From contig NZ_SMOD01000023.1 of assembly GCF_004353905.1 (NCBI RefSeq), positions 62,001 through 126,000 on the forward strand: a stretch of DNA of 64,000 nt, in the 5' to 3' direction. This DNA is from Paraburkholderia guartelaensis. GTDB taxonomy: Bacteria > Pseudomonadota > Gammaproteobacteria > Burkholderiales > Burkholderiaceae. Below the pieces are notes generated by a model that saw only the letters and a list, made by a program, of their open reading frames with translations, did no database searches and was not told where the DNA came from. Of the stretch, positions 1 to 9,193 are shown one piece after another. Every line of letters begins with the position of its first letter. The first letter of the stretch is position 1. Position numbers and translations under genes: made by a program.

Positions 1-37
1 CACGCGCGCGCGGCACTCCGGCGCCCGTCCGTCCAGT

Positions 38-63
38 GTTTTGCCTGTTTTGCCTGTTTGACC
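38..63. repeat. Short tandem repeat upstream of the sugar importer
   Basis: Two head-to-tail copies of GTTTTGCCT followed by a degenerate third (GTTTGACC) lie about 70 bases before the binding-protein gene. This could be part of a promoter or operator, but no clear -10 element can be assigned. The repeat is seen directly; any role is a guess. Confidence 0.4.
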
Positions 64-128
64 AACCACCGCACCCTGGCGATCAGGGGCCAATCGTTTT
101 TTGTTCAGGTGTCTGGAGGAGATAAGCA

Positions 129-1376
129 ATGAAATTCCGCGCGATCATGGGCGCCCTGTGCGCAGCAGGTCTGTTGGGCGGCGTCGCCACGGCGCAAGCT
201 GCCGAGTCTCTCGAAGTGCTGCACTGGTGGACTTCGGGCGGCGAATCGAAGGCCGTCGGCGTGCTCAAGGACGACATGACGAAGCAGGGCTATGTGTGGA
301 AGGACTTCGCGGTCGCCGGTGGCGCGGGCGCGGCGGCAATGACCGCACTGAAGACCCAGGTGATCTCGGGTAACGCACCGACGGCCGCCCAGATCAAGGG
401 GCCGCTGATCCAGGAATGGGCTGACCAGGGCGTGCTGGTGAACGTCGACTCCGTCGCCGGCGACTGGAAGGCCAACCTGCCTCCGCAAATCGACAAGATC
501 ATGCACGCCGACGGCCACTACGTTGCAGCGCCGTTCTCGGTGCACCGCGTGAACTGGGTGTGGATCAACAAGGCAGCGCTCGACAAGGTGGGCGGCAAGG
601 CGCCGACCACGTGGCCGGAATTCTTCGCGCTGGCTGACAAGATGAAGGCCGCAGGCATCCAGCCGGTCGCCGCTGGCGGCCAGCCGTGGCAAGACCTGAC
701 GCTGTGGGAAGACGTGGTCCTCTCGCAGGGCGCGGACTTCTACAAGAAGGCGCTCGTCGACCTCGACCAGAAGACGCTCACGTCGCAGCAGATGGTCGGC
801 GTGTTCGACACGGTCCGCAAGATCGAGTCGTACATGGATAACGGCCGCACGGGCCGCGACTGGAACCTCGCCACGGCCATGGTCATCAACGGCAAGGCCG
901 GCATGCAGTTCATGGGCGACTGGGCCAAGGGCGAGTTCGCGAACGCGAACAAGCAGCCGGATACGGACTACGTTTGCGCAGCAGTGCCGGGCACGGCAAA
1001 GGCCTACACTTTTAACGTCGACTCGTTCGTGTTCTTCCAGCAGAAGGGCCAGAAGGAAGCAACGCCTGGCCAGCTCGCGCTCGCGAAGACGATCATGAGC
1101 CCGGGCTTCCAGGAGCAGTTCAGCCTGTACAAGGGTTCGATTCCGGTTCGTCTCGGCGTGGACATGAGCAAGTTCGACGCATGCGCGAAGAAGTCGTACG
1201 CGGATGAGCAGGTCGCGATCAAGGCCGGCGGCTATGTGCCGTCGCTCGCTCACGGCATGGCTCAGCCGGACGCTACGGCCGGTGCGATCACCGACGTCGT
1301 GACGAAGTTCATGAACTCGAACCAGGATTCGAAGAGCGCGGTGGAAGCGCTCGCGAAGGCTGCGAAGACGAAGTGA
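129..1376 (+). CDS. gtsA: Periplasmic sugar (glucose/mannose-type) ABC transporter substrate-binding protein
   Basis: This is the solute-binding protein that captures a sugar in the periplasm and delivers it to the membrane permeases encoded next. The 415-residue product starts with a signal peptide (basic start, hydrophobic core, cleavage near AQAA-ES around residue 25). It continues with the HWWTSGGE segment, the IKGP(L)IQEWA region and the NGKAGMQ(F)MGDWAKGE block typical of Pseudomonas GtsA-like glucose/mannose binders of extracellular solute-binding family 1. A good GGAGG site precedes the ATG at 129. It is first in a four-gene operon with two permeases and an ATPase. The exact sugar is inferred from family resemblance and not proven. 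Confidence 0.9.
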   Translation: MKFRAIMGALCAAGLLGGVATAQAAESLEVLHWWTSGGESKAVGVLKDDMTKQGYVWKDFAVAGGAGAAAMTALKTQVISGNAPTAAQIKGPLIQEWADQGVLVNVDSVAGDWKANLPPQIDKIMHADGHYVAAPFSVHRVNWVWINKAALDKVGGKAPTTWPEFFALADKMKAAGIQPVAAGGQPWQDLTLWEDVVLSQGADFYKKALVDLDQKTLTSQQMVGVFDTVRKIESYMDNGRTGRDWNLATAMVINGKAGMQFMGDWAKGEFANANKQPDTDYVCAAVPGTAKAYTFNVDSFVFFQQKGQKEATPGQLALAKTIMSPGFQEQFSLYKGSIPVRLGVDMSKFDACAKKSYADEQVAIKAGGYVPSLAHGMAQPDATAGAITDVVTKFMNSNQDSKSAVEALAKAAKTK

Positions 1377-1500
1377 GCAAAGTAGGTTAGTGCTGTAAGA
1401 CGGGGGGCGCCACACGTGGCGCGCCCCGGGCATGACGGTTCACCCTCTGAACCCCATCATCGTGCGGAACCCGTTTTCGCACCGTACCAGGAGTTGCGCA

Positions 1501-2442
1501 GTGACTGCTTCTCTTAGCGGCAACGGCAAGGCGGCCACGCCTGCTACCCGCCGCGCGTCGCCGATGGCGGCGCTCGCAGACCGCTGGATTCCGAAGCTGG
1601 TGCTTTCGCCCAGCATTCTGATCAGCCTCGTATTCGTCTACGGTTTCATTCTTATCACCGGTTATCTGTCGCTCTCCAATTCGCGACTGATGCCGCGCTA
1701 TGAATTCGCGGGTCTCGACCGCTATCGCGAGCTGTTCGCGAACGACGTCTGGTGGACGTCGGCGCAGAACCTCGGATGGTTCGGCATCCCGTTCATCGCG
1801 ATCTGCGTAGGGCTCGGGCTGTTCCTCGCGATCCTGCTCGACCAGCAGATTCGTCAGGAAGGCGCGCTGCGCGCAGTGTTCCTCTATCCGATGGCGCTCT
1901 CGTACATCGTGACGGGCACGGCATGGCAGTGGATCTTCAATCCGGACCTCGGCATTCAGCAGGTGATGCACAGCATCGGCTGGACGAGCTTCCATATCGA
2001 CTGGCTCAACGACCCGGACAAGGCCATTTTCTGTATCGTCGTCGCCGCTGTGTGGCAGTCCACGGGCTTTTGCATGGCGCTGTTCCTCGCCGGCCTGCGC
2101 GGTGTCGACAGCGAAATCTTCAAGGCGGCCCAGGTGGACGGCGCAACGCTGCCCACGATCTACCGCAAGATCGTGATTCCGAGCATGCGTCCGGTGTTCT
2201 TCTCGGTGCTGCTGATCCTGTGCCACATCACGATCAAGACGTTCGACCTCGTCGTCGCCTTGACGGCCGGTGGTCCGGGCACGTCGTCGTCGCTGCCGGC
2301 CATCTTCATGTACACGTTTTCGTTCAACCGCGGGCAGCTCGGCGTCGGCGCAGCTTCGTCGATGATGATGCTCGCCACCGTCGTGGCCGTGCTCGTGCCG
2401 CTCATGTATCTGGAATCGAGGAGCACGCGCAATGCAGCCTAA
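1501..2442 (+). CDS. gtsB: Sugar ABC transporter permease (MalF/GtsB type)
   Basis: First inner-membrane permease of the sugar importer, with about six transmembrane helices. The cytoplasmic EAA-type loop (EIFKAAQVDGAT followed by YRKIVIPSMRP) contacts the ATPase. I chose the GTG at 1501 because an AGGAG motif precedes it at optimal spacing. An in-frame ATG at 1432 would add 23 residues but has no ribosome-binding site. The 3' end overlaps the next permease start by 11 bases, which suggests translational coupling. Family: binding-protein-dependent transport inner membrane component. Confidence 0.88.
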   Translation: MTASLSGNGKAATPATRRASPMAALADRWIPKLVLSPSILISLVFVYGFILITGYLSLSNSRLMPRYEFAGLDRYRELFANDVWWTSAQNLGWFGIPFIAICVGLGLFLAILLDQQIRQEGALRAVFLYPMALSYIVTGTAWQWIFNPDLGIQQVMHSIGWTSFHIDWLNDPDKAIFCIVVAAVWQSTGFCMALFLAGLRGVDSEIFKAAQVDGATLPTIYRKIVIPSMRPVFFSVLLILCHITIKTFDLVVALTAGGPGTSSSLPAIFMYTFSFNRGQLGVGAASSMMMLATVVAVLVPLMYLESRSTRNAA

Positions 2443-3289
2443 GATGAACGTGAGCCGCGTGGTCATCTATGCGGCGCTGATCCTGTTCGCGTTGTACTTC
2501 CTGTTCCCGCTCTACGTGATGCTGTCGACGTCGTTCAAGTCGCTCGACCAGATTCACACGGGCACCATGCTCTCGCTGCCCACGAGCCCGACCTTCGCGC
2601 CGTGGATCAAGGCGTGGAGCGAAGCCTGTACCGGCGTGCGCTGTGACGGCATGCAGCCGTTCTTCATGAACTCGGTGAAGATGGTGATTCCGGCCGTGCT
2701 GATCTCGTCGATCATCGGCGCGTTCAACGGTTACGTGCTTACGCACTGGCGCTTTCGCGGCGCGGACGCGCTCTTCACGATGCTGCTGGTGGGCTGCTTC
2801 ATCCCGTTCCAGGCCATCCTGCTGCCGATGGCGCGTCTCGAAGGCTTCCTCGGCCTTTCGAACACGATCGGCGGTCTGGTGCTGGTGCACGTCGTGTACG
2901 GCATTGCGTTCACCACGATGTTCTTCCGCAACTTCTACGTGAGCGTGCCCGCAGAACTCGTGAAGGCCGCGCGCATCGACGGCGCCGGTTTCTTCATGAT
3001 CTTCACGCGCATCATGCTGCCGATCTCGCTGCCCATCTTCATGGTGTGCCTGATCTGGCAATTCACGCAGATCTGGAATGACTTCCTGTTCGGTATCGTG
3101 TTCTCGGGTGTCGATTCGATGCCGATCACGGTGGCGCTGAACAATCTCGTGAACACGTCCACGGGCGTGAAGGAATACAACGTCGACATGGCCGGCGCGA
3201 TCATCGCCGCGCTGCCCACGCTGCTCGTCTACGTGATCGCCGGCCGCTACTTCGTGCGCGGTCTCACGGCGGGCGCGGTGAAGGGCTAA
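2432..3289 (+). CDS. gtsC: Sugar ABC transporter permease (MalG/GtsC type)
   Basis: Second permease of the importer, 285 residues. It has an N-terminal helix with the usual LYFLFPLYVMLSTSFKS start of MalG-like proteins, six predicted helices, and an EAA loop (ELVKAARIDGAGFFMIFTRIMLP) for ATPase docking. Its ATG lies inside the end of gtsB (11-base overlap), so the two permeases are probably made in equal amounts. It pairs with gtsB as the heterodimeric channel. Confidence 0.9.
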   Translation: MQPKMNVSRVVIYAALILFALYFLFPLYVMLSTSFKSLDQIHTGTMLSLPTSPTFAPWIKAWSEACTGVRCDGMQPFFMNSVKMVIPAVLISSIIGAFNGYVLTHWRFRGADALFTMLLVGCFIPFQAILLPMARLEGFLGLSNTIGGLVLVHVVYGIAFTTMFFRNFYVSVPAELVKAARIDGAGFFMIFTRIMLPISLPIFMVCLIWQFTQIWNDFLFGIVFSGVDSMPITVALNNLVNTSTGVKEYNVDMAGAIIAALPTLLVYVIAGRYFVRGLTAGAVKG

Positions 3290-3329
3290 CTGCGCGACAG
3301 AACGCGCATTCGATTAAAGGATTCATAGC

Positions 3330-4448
3330 ATGGCAAGCCTTTCCATTCGCGACGTCTACAAGACCTACCCGAACGGGGTGCCCGTCCTCAAGGGCGTCAA
3401 CATCGACATCGAAGACGGCCAGTTCCTGATTCTGGTCGGCGGCTCGGGCTGCGGGAAGTCGACGCTGCTCAACATGATCGCGGGTCTCGAAACCGTGACC
3501 AAGGGCGAGATCATGATGGACGGCAAGGTGGTGAACAACCTCTCGCCGAAGGATCGCGATATCGCGATGGTGTTCCAGTCGTACGCGCTCTATCCGTCGA
3601 TGACGGTGCGCGAGAACATCTCGTTCGGCCTGAACATCCGCAAGGTGCCGAAGGCCGAGCAGACGCAGATCGTCGATCGCGTGTCGAGCATGCTGCAGAT
3701 CCAGCATCTGCTCGACCGCAAGCCGGGCCAGCTTTCGGGCGGCCAACGTCAGCGCGTCGCCATGGGCCGCGCACTGGCGCGCGATCCGATCATGTTCCTG
3801 TTCGACGAACCGCTCTCGAACCTCGACGCCAAGTTGCGTATCGAGATGCGTTCGGAAATCAAGCTGCTGCATCAGCGCGTGGGCAAGACCATCGTCTACG
3901 TGACGCACGACCAGATCGAGGCAATGACGCTCGGCGACCGCATCGCGGTCATGAAGGACGGCATCGTGCAGCAGTTCGGCGCGCCGCAGGACATCTACGA
4001 CTCGCCGTCGAACCTGTTCGTCGCGGGCTTCATCGGCGCGCCGCCGATGAACTTCATCGAAGGCAAGCTGGTGGAGCAGGGTTCGGGCATCGGCATCGAG
4101 CTCGACACGGGCGTGGCGCGCAACGTGCTGAACCTGCCGTTCGACGCGAACAAGGTGCGCGGCCATATCGGCCAGAATGTGGTGCTGGGCCTGCGCCCCG
4201 AGCGCATCACCGACGCGCGCAGCTCGCACGACGGCCACGGCCACGAACTGCAGCGCCACGCGGTGCAGGTCGATGTGATCGAGCCGACCGGTCCGGACAC
4301 GCTCGTGTTCGCGCAGGTCAACGGCAAGCGCATCGTGAGCCGCGTGCACCCGGGAGCGAATCCGCAGCCGCTCAACAACATGGATCTGCTGTTCGACGTT
4401 TCGAAGGCCGTGCTGTTCGACCCGAAGACGGAAGCACGTATCGCCTGA
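3330..4448 (+). CDS. ugpC: Sugar ABC transporter ATP-binding protein (MalK/UgpC family)
   Basis: The ATPase energises sugar uptake on the cytoplasmic face. The 372-residue chain has Walker A (GGSGCGKST, about residues 37-45), the signature LSGGQRQR, Walker B ending LFDEPLSN, the switch histidine (VTHDQ), and a C-terminal TOBE-like regulatory region with GLRPE. A short His-rich insert (SSHDGHGHELQRH) sits in the C-terminal region. It is last in the operon and is followed by a strong terminator. MalK, UgpC, MsmK and GtsD are close relatives, so the symbol is approximate. Confidence 0.9.
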   Translation: MASLSIRDVYKTYPNGVPVLKGVNIDIEDGQFLILVGGSGCGKSTLLNMIAGLETVTKGEIMMDGKVVNNLSPKDRDIAMVFQSYALYPSMTVRENISFGLNIRKVPKAEQTQIVDRVSSMLQIQHLLDRKPGQLSGGQRQRVAMGRALARDPIMFLFDEPLSNLDAKLRIEMRSEIKLLHQRVGKTIVYVTHDQIEAMTLGDRIAVMKDGIVQQFGAPQDIYDSPSNLFVAGFIGAPPMNFIEGKLVEQGSGIGIELDTGVARNVLNLPFDANKVRGHIGQNVVLGLRPERITDARSSHDGHGHELQRHAVQVDVIEPTGPDTLVFAQVNGKRIVSRVHPGANPQPLNNMDLLFDVSKAVLFDPKTEARIA

Positions 4449-4477
4449 TCTTCGTTCACCGGTTTGTCCGGTGCGAT

Positions 4478-4519
4478 AAAAAAACCCCGTTCGCTGCGCA
4501 AGCAGCAACGGGGTTTTTT
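4478..4519. terminator. Bidirectional rho-independent terminator
   Basis: A GC stem (AACCCCGTT / AACGGGGTT type arms, with an inner GCTGC/GCAGC pairing) is flanked by an A-run on the left and a T-run on the right. It can therefore stop transcription from the ABC operon on the plus strand and from the convergent smr gene on the minus strand. Confidence 0.9.
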
Positions 4520-4547
4520 CATATCGACACGCCGATGACGGGTTCGG

Positions 4548-5324
4548 TCAGGGTGCGTGTGAATGATGCTGTCCGTGCCCGACCGGGTGCGGCTGCAACA
4601 GCACGAGCACGGCGCCCGCGCCGCCGTCGTGCGGCCGCGCCTGGCAGAACGCGATGACTTCTTCCTTCTGCACGAGCCACGCGCGCACCTTGCCCTTGAG
4701 CACCGGCTCCTTGCCGACGGAGCCCAAGCCCTTGCCGTGGATCACGCGCACGCAGCGCAGTCCGCGCTTGCCCGCTTCACGGATGAAGTTCTGCAGCGCC
4801 TCGCGGGCTTCCTCGCGGCGCATGCCGTGCAGGTCGAGTTGCGCCTGCACGATCCATGTGCCGCGCCGCAGCTTCTTGACGACTTCCTCGCTCACGCCGG
4901 GGCGGTGGTAATAAAGCGAGTCGTCGGTGTCGAGAAACGCTTCCGGGTCGAATTCGTCGGAGATCGCTTCGTGCAGCACGGCCTGCTCGTCGAGCCGCGT
5001 TTGCAGCGGCAGCGGCACGGGCGCTTCGCGGCGCGGCAGCGCGCGCGCAGGGTGCTTGAGCGGCGCGATCTGGCCGATCTCGCGGCGAAAGAGGTCACTG
5101 TCGGCGGCGGCTTCGACACGCGCCGCCTGCGCGGCCACGCGTTCGCGCTCGCGCTGGCGGGTTTGCACCTTGAGCGCGTCGCGCAGGCTGCCGAGGCCGG
5201 CGAAGCCGGAGGCCGTCTTGCCGGGCGCCGCTTCGTCTGCTGCGGGAGCAGGCGCGGGCGCCGGATCAGGGCGAGCCGGGGCGGGGCGCCTGGGCTCGCC
5301 CGGGTGGGGCACGTTCTTGGGCAT
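4548..5324 (-). CDS. Smr/MutS2 C-terminal domain protein
   Basis: 258-residue protein with a low-complexity Pro/Ala N-terminus (roughly residues 1-40), a charged, probably helical middle, and a C-terminal Smr domain (about residues 160-245). The domain is marked by LDLHGMRREEA, the HGKG motif and the RPHDGGAGAVLVLL strand. Stand-alone Smr proteins have nicking or RNA-cleaving activity in studied homologues; the target here is unknown. It lies just downstream of trxB on the same strand (36-base gap), so co-transcription is likely. Confidence 0.85.
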   Translation of the reverse strand: MPKNVPHPGEPRRPAPARPDPAPAPAPAADEAAPGKTASGFAGLGSLRDALKVQTRQRERERVAAQAARVEAAADSDLFRREIGQIAPLKHPARALPRREAPVPLPLQTRLDEQAVLHEAISDEFDPEAFLDTDDSLYYHRPGVSEEVVKKLRRGTWIVQAQLDLHGMRREEAREALQNFIREAGKRGLRCVRVIHGKGLGSVGKEPVLKGKVRAWLVQKEEVIAFCQARPHDGGAGAVLVLLQPHPVGHGQHHSHAP

Positions 5325-5360
5325 GACGAAAAACGCTGGGTAAAGCTGAGCTTGCCCGGT

Positions 5361-6356
5361 TTAGCGGTCGGCTTCGGCGCTCATCACGTGCGCCTGGCCC
5401 AATTCGTTCACGGTCTCGAGGTAGCGCTGCGCGTCGAGTGCGGCCATACAGCCCGTCCCTGCGCTCGTGATCGCCTGGCGATAGACGTGATCCTGCACGT
5501 CGCCGGCCGCGAACACACCCGGCACGCTCGTGCCGGTCGCGTTGCCGTTCAGGCCGCCGTTCGTGATGATGTAGCCATTCTTCATCTCGAGCTGGCCTTC
5601 GAAGATGTCCGTGTTCGGCTTGTGGCCGATCGCAACGAACAGACCCTGCAGGTCGAGCTCGGTGGTTTCGCCCGTCTTCACGTTCTTGATGCGCAGGCCG
5701 TTCACGCCGCCTTCGTTGCCCTTCACTTCGTCGAGCACGTGATCCCACTTGATCTCGACCACGCCTTCCTTTTCCTTCTCCAGCAGGCGGTCGATCAGGA
5801 TCGGCTCGGCGCGGAACTTGTCGCGGCGGTGAATGACCGTGACCTTCTTCGCGATGCCCGAGAGGTAGAGCGCTTCTTCAACGGCCGTGTTGCCGCCGCC
5901 GACCACGGCGACGTGCTGGTTGCGGTAGAAGAAGCCGTCGCAGGTCGCGCAGGCCGAGACGCCACGGCCCATGTACAGCTCTTCGCTCGGCAGGCCGAGG
6001 TATTGCGCCGACGCGCCGGTCGCGATGACGAGCGAGTCGCAGGTGTACTCGCCCGAGTCGCCGATCAGGCGGATGGGCTTTTCGTTCAGCTTGGCCGTAT
6101 GGATGTGATCGAACACGATTTCCGTGTTGAAGCGCTCGGCGTGCTCGAGGAAACGCTGCATCAGTTCGGGGCCTTGCACGCCGTTCGGATCCGCGGGCCA
6201 GTTTTCGACGTCGGTCGTCGTCATGAGCTGGCCGCCCTGGGCCAGGCCGGTGACGAGCAGCGGCGAAAGGTTCGCGCGCGCCGCATAGACGGCAGCCGTG
6301 TAGCCGGCGGGGCCGGAACCGAGAATCAGGACTTTGGCGTGTTTGGTTGCAGACAT
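5361..6356 (-). CDS. trxB: Thioredoxin-disulfide reductase
   Basis: FAD- and NADPH-dependent enzyme that reduces thioredoxin in the cytoplasm. It has an FAD-binding GSGPAGYTAA at the N-terminus, the redox-active CATC (in SACATCDGFF), the NADPH-binding GGGNTAVEEA, and the C-terminal FAD motif around GVFAAGDV. The start at 6356 gives a normal 331-residue length; an upstream in-frame ATG would add 28 unconserved residues. It is probably co-transcribed with the Smr gene and divergent from ftsK. Confidence 0.95.
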   Translation of the reverse strand: MSATKHAKVLILGSGPAGYTAAVYAARANLSPLLVTGLAQGGQLMTTTDVENWPADPNGVQGPELMQRFLEHAERFNTEIVFDHIHTAKLNEKPIRLIGDSGEYTCDSLVIATGASAQYLGLPSEELYMGRGVSACATCDGFFYRNQHVAVVGGGNTAVEEALYLSGIAKKVTVIHRRDKFRAEPILIDRLLEKEKEGVVEIKWDHVLDEVKGNEGGVNGLRIKNVKTGETTELDLQGLFVAIGHKPNTDIFEGQLEMKNGYIITNGGLNGNATGTSVPGVFAAGDVQDHVYRQAITSAGTGCMAALDAQRYLETVNELGQAHVMSAEADR

Positions 6357-6775
6357 GATCGAATTCCGTAGAAAGACGCTGCGTGGCGCGTAAGGTCGGG
6401 CGCCCGGCTGAGGGCCGCCCGGCTTTGCGGCGGGGCTCACGCAGGTAGTTGGGCATCAGCCCGCAATTATAAAGGCGGGGGGAGTTCACCGCTCGATGAA
6501 GCTTCTTCATCGGCGCGATAGCCCGGGCTTCAAGGCGGCCCGCGTATGGCCCATGCGAGGCGGCAACACGGGTGCGGCGCGGCCGGATGTCGCGCTGTGG
6601 CGCTCACACAGCGTTGTCAGTTACCGTCATTTACAGCGAGGGGGCGCCGGGGCCGAAACAACGCGTTTACAATAGGCCCGATCGGACGACGGCGGCCGCG
6701 CCCGTCTGCCCGGGGTTTCGGGCATACGAAAGGACTGGCGGACCGCAAACGCATCAAGAATCAGCCCAGGATTCA
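6357..6775. promoter_or_regulatory. Divergent trxB-ftsK intergenic region
   Basis: A 419-base space between two divergent genes that must hold both promoters. It contains an 8-bp inverted repeat (CGATGAAG, 3-base loop, CTTCATCG) at 6494-6512, a possible regulator site. No -35/-10 pair stands out clearly, and no gene is supported here. Confidence 0.45.
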
Positions 6776-9097
6776 ATGGCCAAAGCTCCCTTTTCCGCGC
6801 AGGCGCAGGCATTGCCTCACCGCATGTCGCGCCTTTTCACCGAAATTCGCTGGATCCTGCAGGTCGCGCTAGGCGTGTTCCTGCTGATGGCGCTCATCAG
6901 TTACAGCCGCCACGACCCGAGCTGGACACACGCGGCTCAGGTCGACCACATCTCGAACTGGGCGGGGCGCGTCGGCGCGCGCGTCTCGGACATCCTGCTG
7001 CTCCTGTTCGGCCTGTCCGCCTACTGGTGGATCGTGCTGCTCGGGCGCCTCATCTCGGCGAACTACCAGCGCATCACGCGCCACGAAGCGATTCCCGACG
7101 ATGACGACGACAAACCCCGCGACATCAGCTGGGTCGCCGAAGCCTTGTCGTTCGTGCTCGTCATGCTGTCGAGCTGCGGCATCGAAGCGCTGCGCATGTG
7201 GTCGCTCAAGGTGCAACTGCCTCAGGCGCCCGGCGGCGTGGTCGGCGGCGCGGTTGCGCGCGGCGTTTCGCACGCGCTCGGCTTCACGGGCGGCACGCTC
7301 GCGCTCCTGCTCGCGCTCGCTATCGGCCTTTCGCTCTATTTCCGCTTCTCGTGGCTCTCGGTTGCCGAGAGGGTCGGCGAATACATCATCAATGTCGTGA
7401 CGATGGCCAAGCTGCGCCGCGAAGCGGGCCGCGACCGCAAGCTCGGCGAAGCGGCGGCCGTGAAGCGAGAAGGCAAGGTCGAGCGCGGCCGCGTGAAGAT
7501 CGAGGAACACGAGCCGGTCACGATCGTGCCGCCGGTGGTCACGCCGCAGCGCTCCGAGCGCGTCGAGAAAGAGCGCCAGGTGCCGCTCTTCAAGGACCTG
7601 CCCGGCGATTCCACATTGCCGGCAATCTCGCTGCTCGACCCGGCTTCGGCCACCCAGGAAACCATCTCCGACGACACGCTCGAATTCACCTCGCGTCTGA
7701 TCGAGAAGAAGCTCAAGGACTTCGGCGTGGACGTGGCCGTGGTGGCCGCGTATCCGGGCCCGGTCGTCACGCGCTACGAGATCGAGCCCGCCACGGGCGT
7801 GAAGGGCAGCCAGATCGTGGGTCTTGCGAAGGATCTCGCGCGTTCGCTCTCGCTTGTCTCGATCCGTGTGGTGGAAACGATTCCGGGCAAGAATTTCATG
7901 GCGCTGGAGCTGCCGAACCAGCGCCGCCAGACCGTGCGTCTTTCGGAAATCCTCGGCTCGGCAGTTTATGCCGACGCGTCTTCGGCGCTCACCATGGGCC
8001 TTGGCAAGGACATCGGCGGCAAGCCGGTTTGCGCCGATCTCGCGAAAATGCCCCACCTGCTCGTGGCCGGCACGACCGGCTCGGGCAAGTCGGTGGGCAT
8101 CAACGCGATGATCCTGTCGCTGCTCTACAAGGCGAGCGCCGAGCAGGTCCGCATGATCCTGATCGACCCGAAGATGCTCGAAATGAGCGTCTACGAGGGC
8201 ATTCCGCATCTGCTCTGCCCGGTCGTGACCGACATGCGTCAGGCCGGTAACGCGCTGAACTGGACCGTGGCCGAGATGGAGCGCCGCTACAAACTCATGA
8301 GCAAGCTGGGCGTGCGCAATCTCGCGGGCTACAACAACAAGATCGAAGAGGCGAACAAGCGCGAGGAGAAGATCCCGAACCCGTTCAGCCTCACGCCGGA
8401 CGATCCGGAACCGTGCCAGAAGCTGCCGCATATCGTGGTCGTGATCGACGAACTCGCCGACCTCATGATGGTGGTCGGCAAGAAGGTCGAAGAGCTGATC
8501 GCGCGTATCGCACAGAAGGCGCGCGCCGCCGGCATCCACCTGATTCTCGCGACGCAGCGGCCTTCGGTGGACGTCATCACCGGCCTCATCAAGGCCAACG
8601 TGCCGACGCGCATGGCCTTCCAGGTCTCTTCGAAGATCGACTCGCGCACGATTCTCGACCAGATGGGCGCCGAATCGCTGCTCGGCATGGGCGACATGCT
8701 CTACCTGCCGCCGGGCACGGGTCTGCCCGTGCGCGTGCACGGCGCGTTCGTCGCCGACGACGAGGTGCACCGCGTCGTCGAGAAGCTCAAGGAGCAGGGC
8801 GAGCCGAACTATATCGAGGGCATTCTCGAAGGCGGAGTGGGCGGCGAGGGCGACGAAGGCACCGCTGCGGGAACCAGCGGCACCGGCGACGAGTCCGATC
8901 CACTGTATGACCAGGCCGTCGAAGTGGTCATCAAGAATCGCCGCGCGTCGATTTCGCTCGTGCAGCGGCACTTGCGCATCGGCTACAACCGCGCGGCGCG
9001 GCTGCTCGAACAGATGGAGCAGTCCGGGCTCGTTTCGGCGATGTCGTCGAGCGGCAACCGCGAGATCCTCGTGCCCAATCGCGGCGACGCCGAGTAA
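6776..9097 (+). CDS. ftsK: DNA translocase FtsK/SpoIIIE
   Basis: Septal DNA pump that clears chromosome termini and activates XerCD dimer resolution. The 773-residue chain has an N-terminal membrane domain with about four helices (residues ~25-190), a short linker, a RecA-like motor with Walker A GTTGSGKS (about residue 431) and Walker B VVVIDELADLMM, and a C-terminal winged-helix gamma domain (DPLYDQAVEVVIKNRRASISLVQRHL) that reads polar KOPS sequences. The linker is much shorter than in E. coli FtsK. The ATG at 6776 starts the conserved MAKAPF-type N-terminus; the longer reading frame upstream is not protein-like. LolA follows. Confidence 0.95.
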   Translation: MAKAPFSAQAQALPHRMSRLFTEIRWILQVALGVFLLMALISYSRHDPSWTHAAQVDHISNWAGRVGARVSDILLLLFGLSAYWWIVLLGRLISANYQRITRHEAIPDDDDDKPRDISWVAEALSFVLVMLSSCGIEALRMWSLKVQLPQAPGGVVGGAVARGVSHALGFTGGTLALLLALAIGLSLYFRFSWLSVAERVGEYIINVVTMAKLRREAGRDRKLGEAAAVKREGKVERGRVKIEEHEPVTIVPPVVTPQRSERVEKERQVPLFKDLPGDSTLPAISLLDPASATQETISDDTLEFTSRLIEKKLKDFGVDVAVVAAYPGPVVTRYEIEPATGVKGSQIVGLAKDLARSLSLVSIRVVETIPGKNFMALELPNQRRQTVRLSEILGSAVYADASSALTMGLGKDIGGKPVCADLAKMPHLLVAGTTGSGKSVGINAMILSLLYKASAEQVRMILIDPKMLEMSVYEGIPHLLCPVVTDMRQAGNALNWTVAEMERRYKLMSKLGVRNLAGYNNKIEEANKREEKIPNPFSLTPDDPEPCQKLPHIVVVIDELADLMMVVGKKVEELIARIAQKARAAGIHLILATQRPSVDVITGLIKANVPTRMAFQVSSKIDSRTILDQMGAESLLGMGDMLYLPPGTGLPVRVHGAFVADDEVHRVVEKLKEQGEPNYIEGILEGGVGGEGDEGTAAGTSGTGDESDPLYDQAVEVVIKNRRASISLVQRHLRIGYNRAARLLEQMEQSGLVSAMSSSGNREILVPNRGDAE

Positions 9098-9193
9098 GCC
9101 ACGCCAGGCCGCCGCGCGCCTTGGCAATGGCCCGGCAACGGCTGCGGCTGCGGCAACCCGGCGGCCAAAGACACACCTCTTGGAGAACGATAG